A stretch of 64,000 nucleotides of DNA from Brasilonema sennae CENA114 (GTDB lineage: Bacteria > Cyanobacteriota > Cyanobacteriia > Cyanobacteriales > Nostocaceae): positions 62,001 to 126,000 of the forward strand of contig NZ_CP030118.1 in NCBI RefSeq assembly GCF_006968745.1, read 5' to 3'. Positions 62,596 through 64,000 of the stretch are shown piece by piece (within the stretch, counting starts at the first letter, position 1; every line of letters begins with the position of its first letter). Under the pieces are notes generated by a model. That model was not told the origin of the DNA and searched no databases. It was given only the letters and a program-made list of their open reading frames with translations. Made by a program: the position numbers and the translations under genes.

Positions 62596-63357
62596 ATGAG
62601 CGCAACTAGCTACCGCCGAATTATTATTGGGGATATACATGGTCATTATGAAGGTTTAATGACATTGTTAGAAGCGATCGCTCCCACATCAGATGATCAA
62701 GTCTACTTTCTTGGAGACTTAATTGATCGCGGTCCTCAAAGTTCACAAGTTGTGAGTTTTGTCAAGAATAGTTGCTACCAGTGTTTGTTGGGGAATCATG
62801 AGCAAATGTTATTAAACATTTTTACCAACAAACACGTTTCCACCTCGCTCGTACAAGGATGGCTATGCAGTGGAGGGCAAGCAACGGTAGCCAGTTATCA
62901 AGAAGCCACAATACCTGATGAGCATCTGGAATGGTTGAAAACTTTACCTACACATCTGGATTTAGGAGATATTTTCTTGGCTCATGCGGGTGTTGATCCC
63001 TCAATTCCGATGGCAGAACAAACTGTAGAACAGCTTTGCTGGGTGCGCGATAAATTTCACAGTATGGAAAAACCCTATCTTCCTGATAAGCTAATTATTG
63101 TTGGTCATACTATGACATTTACGTTACCTGACGTGAATCCTGGTAAATTAGCACAAGGACAAGGATGGTTAGATATTGATACTGGCGCTTATCATCCCCG
63201 AAGTGGGTGGCTGACAGGACTAGACATTACAAATCAACTTGTTTATCAGGCAAATGTTTATAATCATCGTTTCCGCACCTTGCCTCTAAAAGAAGCAGTG
63301 ACTGTTGTCAATCCAGCTAAAGTCGAGGTGAGACGCTGCAATAAGCAACGAGTCTAG
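62596..63357 (+). CDS. Metallophosphoesterase (serine/threonine phosphatase or Ap4A hydrolase type)
   Basis: The 253-residue protein shows the PPP-family metal motifs in order: IIGDIHGHYEGL (residues 10-21), FLGDLIDRGPQS (about 38-49), LLGNHEQML (about 65-73), and later IFLAHAGVDPS and IVGHTM. All metal-binding Asp, His and Asn are present. The size and the simple core fit bacterial PrpA/PrpB phosphatases or ApaH relatives; substrate cannot be told from sequence. Confidence 0.9.
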   Translation: MSATSYRRIIIGDIHGHYEGLMTLLEAIAPTSDDQVYFLGDLIDRGPQSSQVVSFVKNSCYQCLLGNHEQMLLNIFTNKHVSTSLVQGWLCSGGQATVASYQEATIPDEHLEWLKTLPTHLDLGDIFLAHAGVDPSIPMAEQTVEQLCWVRDKFHSMEKPYLPDKLIIVGHTMTFTLPDVNPGKLAQGQGWLDIDTGAYHPRSGWLTGLDITNQLVYQANVYNHRFRTLPLKEAVTVVNPAKVEVRRCNKQRV

Positions 63358-63393
63358 TAGCAAATAAAGGACATGAGGAGCAGTCAAAACAAC

Positions 63394-64000
63394 TTATCTC
63401 AGCAAAGCTTTGATGTTTGCCTGATAATTAGAACTATCTAAACCGGCACTCCCACTTCTAGGTTGATTGTTAATAGCACTCTGCAAAGCTTTGATGCGAT
63501 CGCCTGTTGCAGGGTGAGTACTCAAAAATGTCGGAACGCTAGAACCTTTTTTTAGTAGTTTTTCCATAAAGGAAACCATGCCTGATGGAGCATAACCAGA
63601 ACTAGTTAGAGTTCTTAATCCTCTAGTATCAGCATCATATTCATCTCCACGACTACGAGGACGATTGAGGGCTAAATCTACACCAATCCCCACAGCTTGG
63701 TTACGATCCAATCCAGTTGCTGATGCCAAACCACTTGCAAGTGCTTTTTGTCGCATCTGTTTAACAAGGTGTTTTCCGCCAATATGACCAATTTCGTGCG
63801 CCATAACACTTGCTAGTTCGGCTTCATTGTCTGCTGTTTTCAGCAAACCTGTGTTAACATACACAAAACCACCTAGAGTGGCAAAAGCGTTAATAGTGTC
63901 ATCCTCAACGACTTGGAAAGTATAAGGGAGATCGGGGCGATCGCTATTAGCTACCAAACGCTGACCAATTTGTTGTACATAACGATTAAGTGCAGAGTTG
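63394..64000 (-). CDS. M48 family metalloprotease, C-terminal part, cut by the window edge
   Basis: The frame runs from the right edge to its stop at 63394, giving about 202 residues; the N terminus lies outside. The start region reads NSALNRYVQQIGQRLVANSDRPDLPYTFQVVEDDTINAFATLGGFVYVNTGLL. The zinc motif is HEIGH in SVMAHEIGHIGGKHLVKQM, and the third ligand Glu lies in SRGDEYDADTRGLR. The end has FLSTHPATGDRIKAL, typical of YfgC/BepA-like and Oma1-like M48 proteases. It is likely exported and acts in envelope protein quality control. Confidence 0.92.
   Translation of the reverse strand, partial: NSALNRYVQQIGQRLVANSDRPDLPYTFQVVEDDTINAFATLGGFVYVNTGLLKTADNEAELASVMAHEIGHIGGKHLVKQMRQKALASGLASATGLDRNQAVGIGVDLALNRPRSRGDEYDADTRGLRTLTSSGYAPSGMVSFMEKLLKKGSSVPTFLSTHPATGDRIKALQSAINNQPRSGSAGLDSSNYQANIKALLR

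Overview
The window is chromosomal DNA from a cyanobacterium, most likely a filamentous, probably heterocystous, Nostocales-type strain. The evidence is a cyanobacterial gene set (PSRP-3/Ycf65, Tab2-like protein, CP43-like antenna proteins, a phycobilisome linker, PEP-CTERM lipase, DUF1822, DUF928), frequent GCGATCGC (HIP1) sites, heptamer tandem repeats such as CAGTTAT, and many short palindromic dispersed repeats. No plasmid or prophage signature is seen. Species cannot be named from the sequence alone.

Layout. 1-1220: left edge cuts a graspetide (omega-ester peptide) cluster on the minus strand, with a precursor carrying two TTxxxxEE core repeats and the first 101 residues of its ATP-grasp ligase. 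1.2-14.9 kb: mostly housekeeping genes (pdxH, AI-2E-type permease, lapA-like, scpA, sugar nucleotidyltransferase, speA, ndk, TerC, DUF1345, ChaB, GNAT, NDH-2-type oxidoreductase, HAD). 15.9-20.6 kb: a type I secretion pair, an ABC exporter with an N-terminal cyclic-nucleotide-binding domain and a degenerate C39 domain, plus HlyD. 21.5-22.5 kb: trhO and tRNA-Ala(TGC). 22.9-37.9 kb: an accessory region rich in CHAT (caspase-like) proteins: a TpsB outer-membrane transporter next to a secreted TPR-CHAT protein; a second TPR-CHAT gene destroyed by an IS insertion, two frameshifts in its tandem repeats and a truncated 3' end; an Rpn-type nuclease; and a DUF1822 / CHAT-CHASE2 / DUF928 operon.

38.6-44.5 kb: SpoIID-like protein, a conserved membrane protein, a small coiled-coil protein, a GDSL PEP-CTERM hydrolase and a Cys-rich membrane protein. 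44.7-49.9 kb: a photosystem-I antenna cluster of three CP43-like (IsiA/Pcb family) proteins, the third fused to PsaL, followed by a membrane-anchored CpcL-type phycobilisome linker. 50.4-56.6 kb: dodecin-like protein, DUF6174, an M16 protease pair (one catalytic, one not), a TetR regulator with a duplicated 5' region, and DUF4332. 56.65-58.33 kb: an IscB RNA-guided nuclease with its upstream omega-RNA region and no TnpA. 58.4-64 kb: aminopeptidase P, PSRP-3, a HAD protein, Tab2-like protein, metallophosphoesterase and a partial M48 protease.

The most notable systems are the graspetide cluster, the CP43-like/PsaL-fusion/CpcL antenna cluster, the IscB/omega-RNA locus and the CHAT island with a reconstructable broken gene. 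Solo right-end remnants of TnpB-type IS200/IS605 elements lie near 14.86 kb and 43.4 kb. All functional statements rest on motif recognition by eye; no database search was run.
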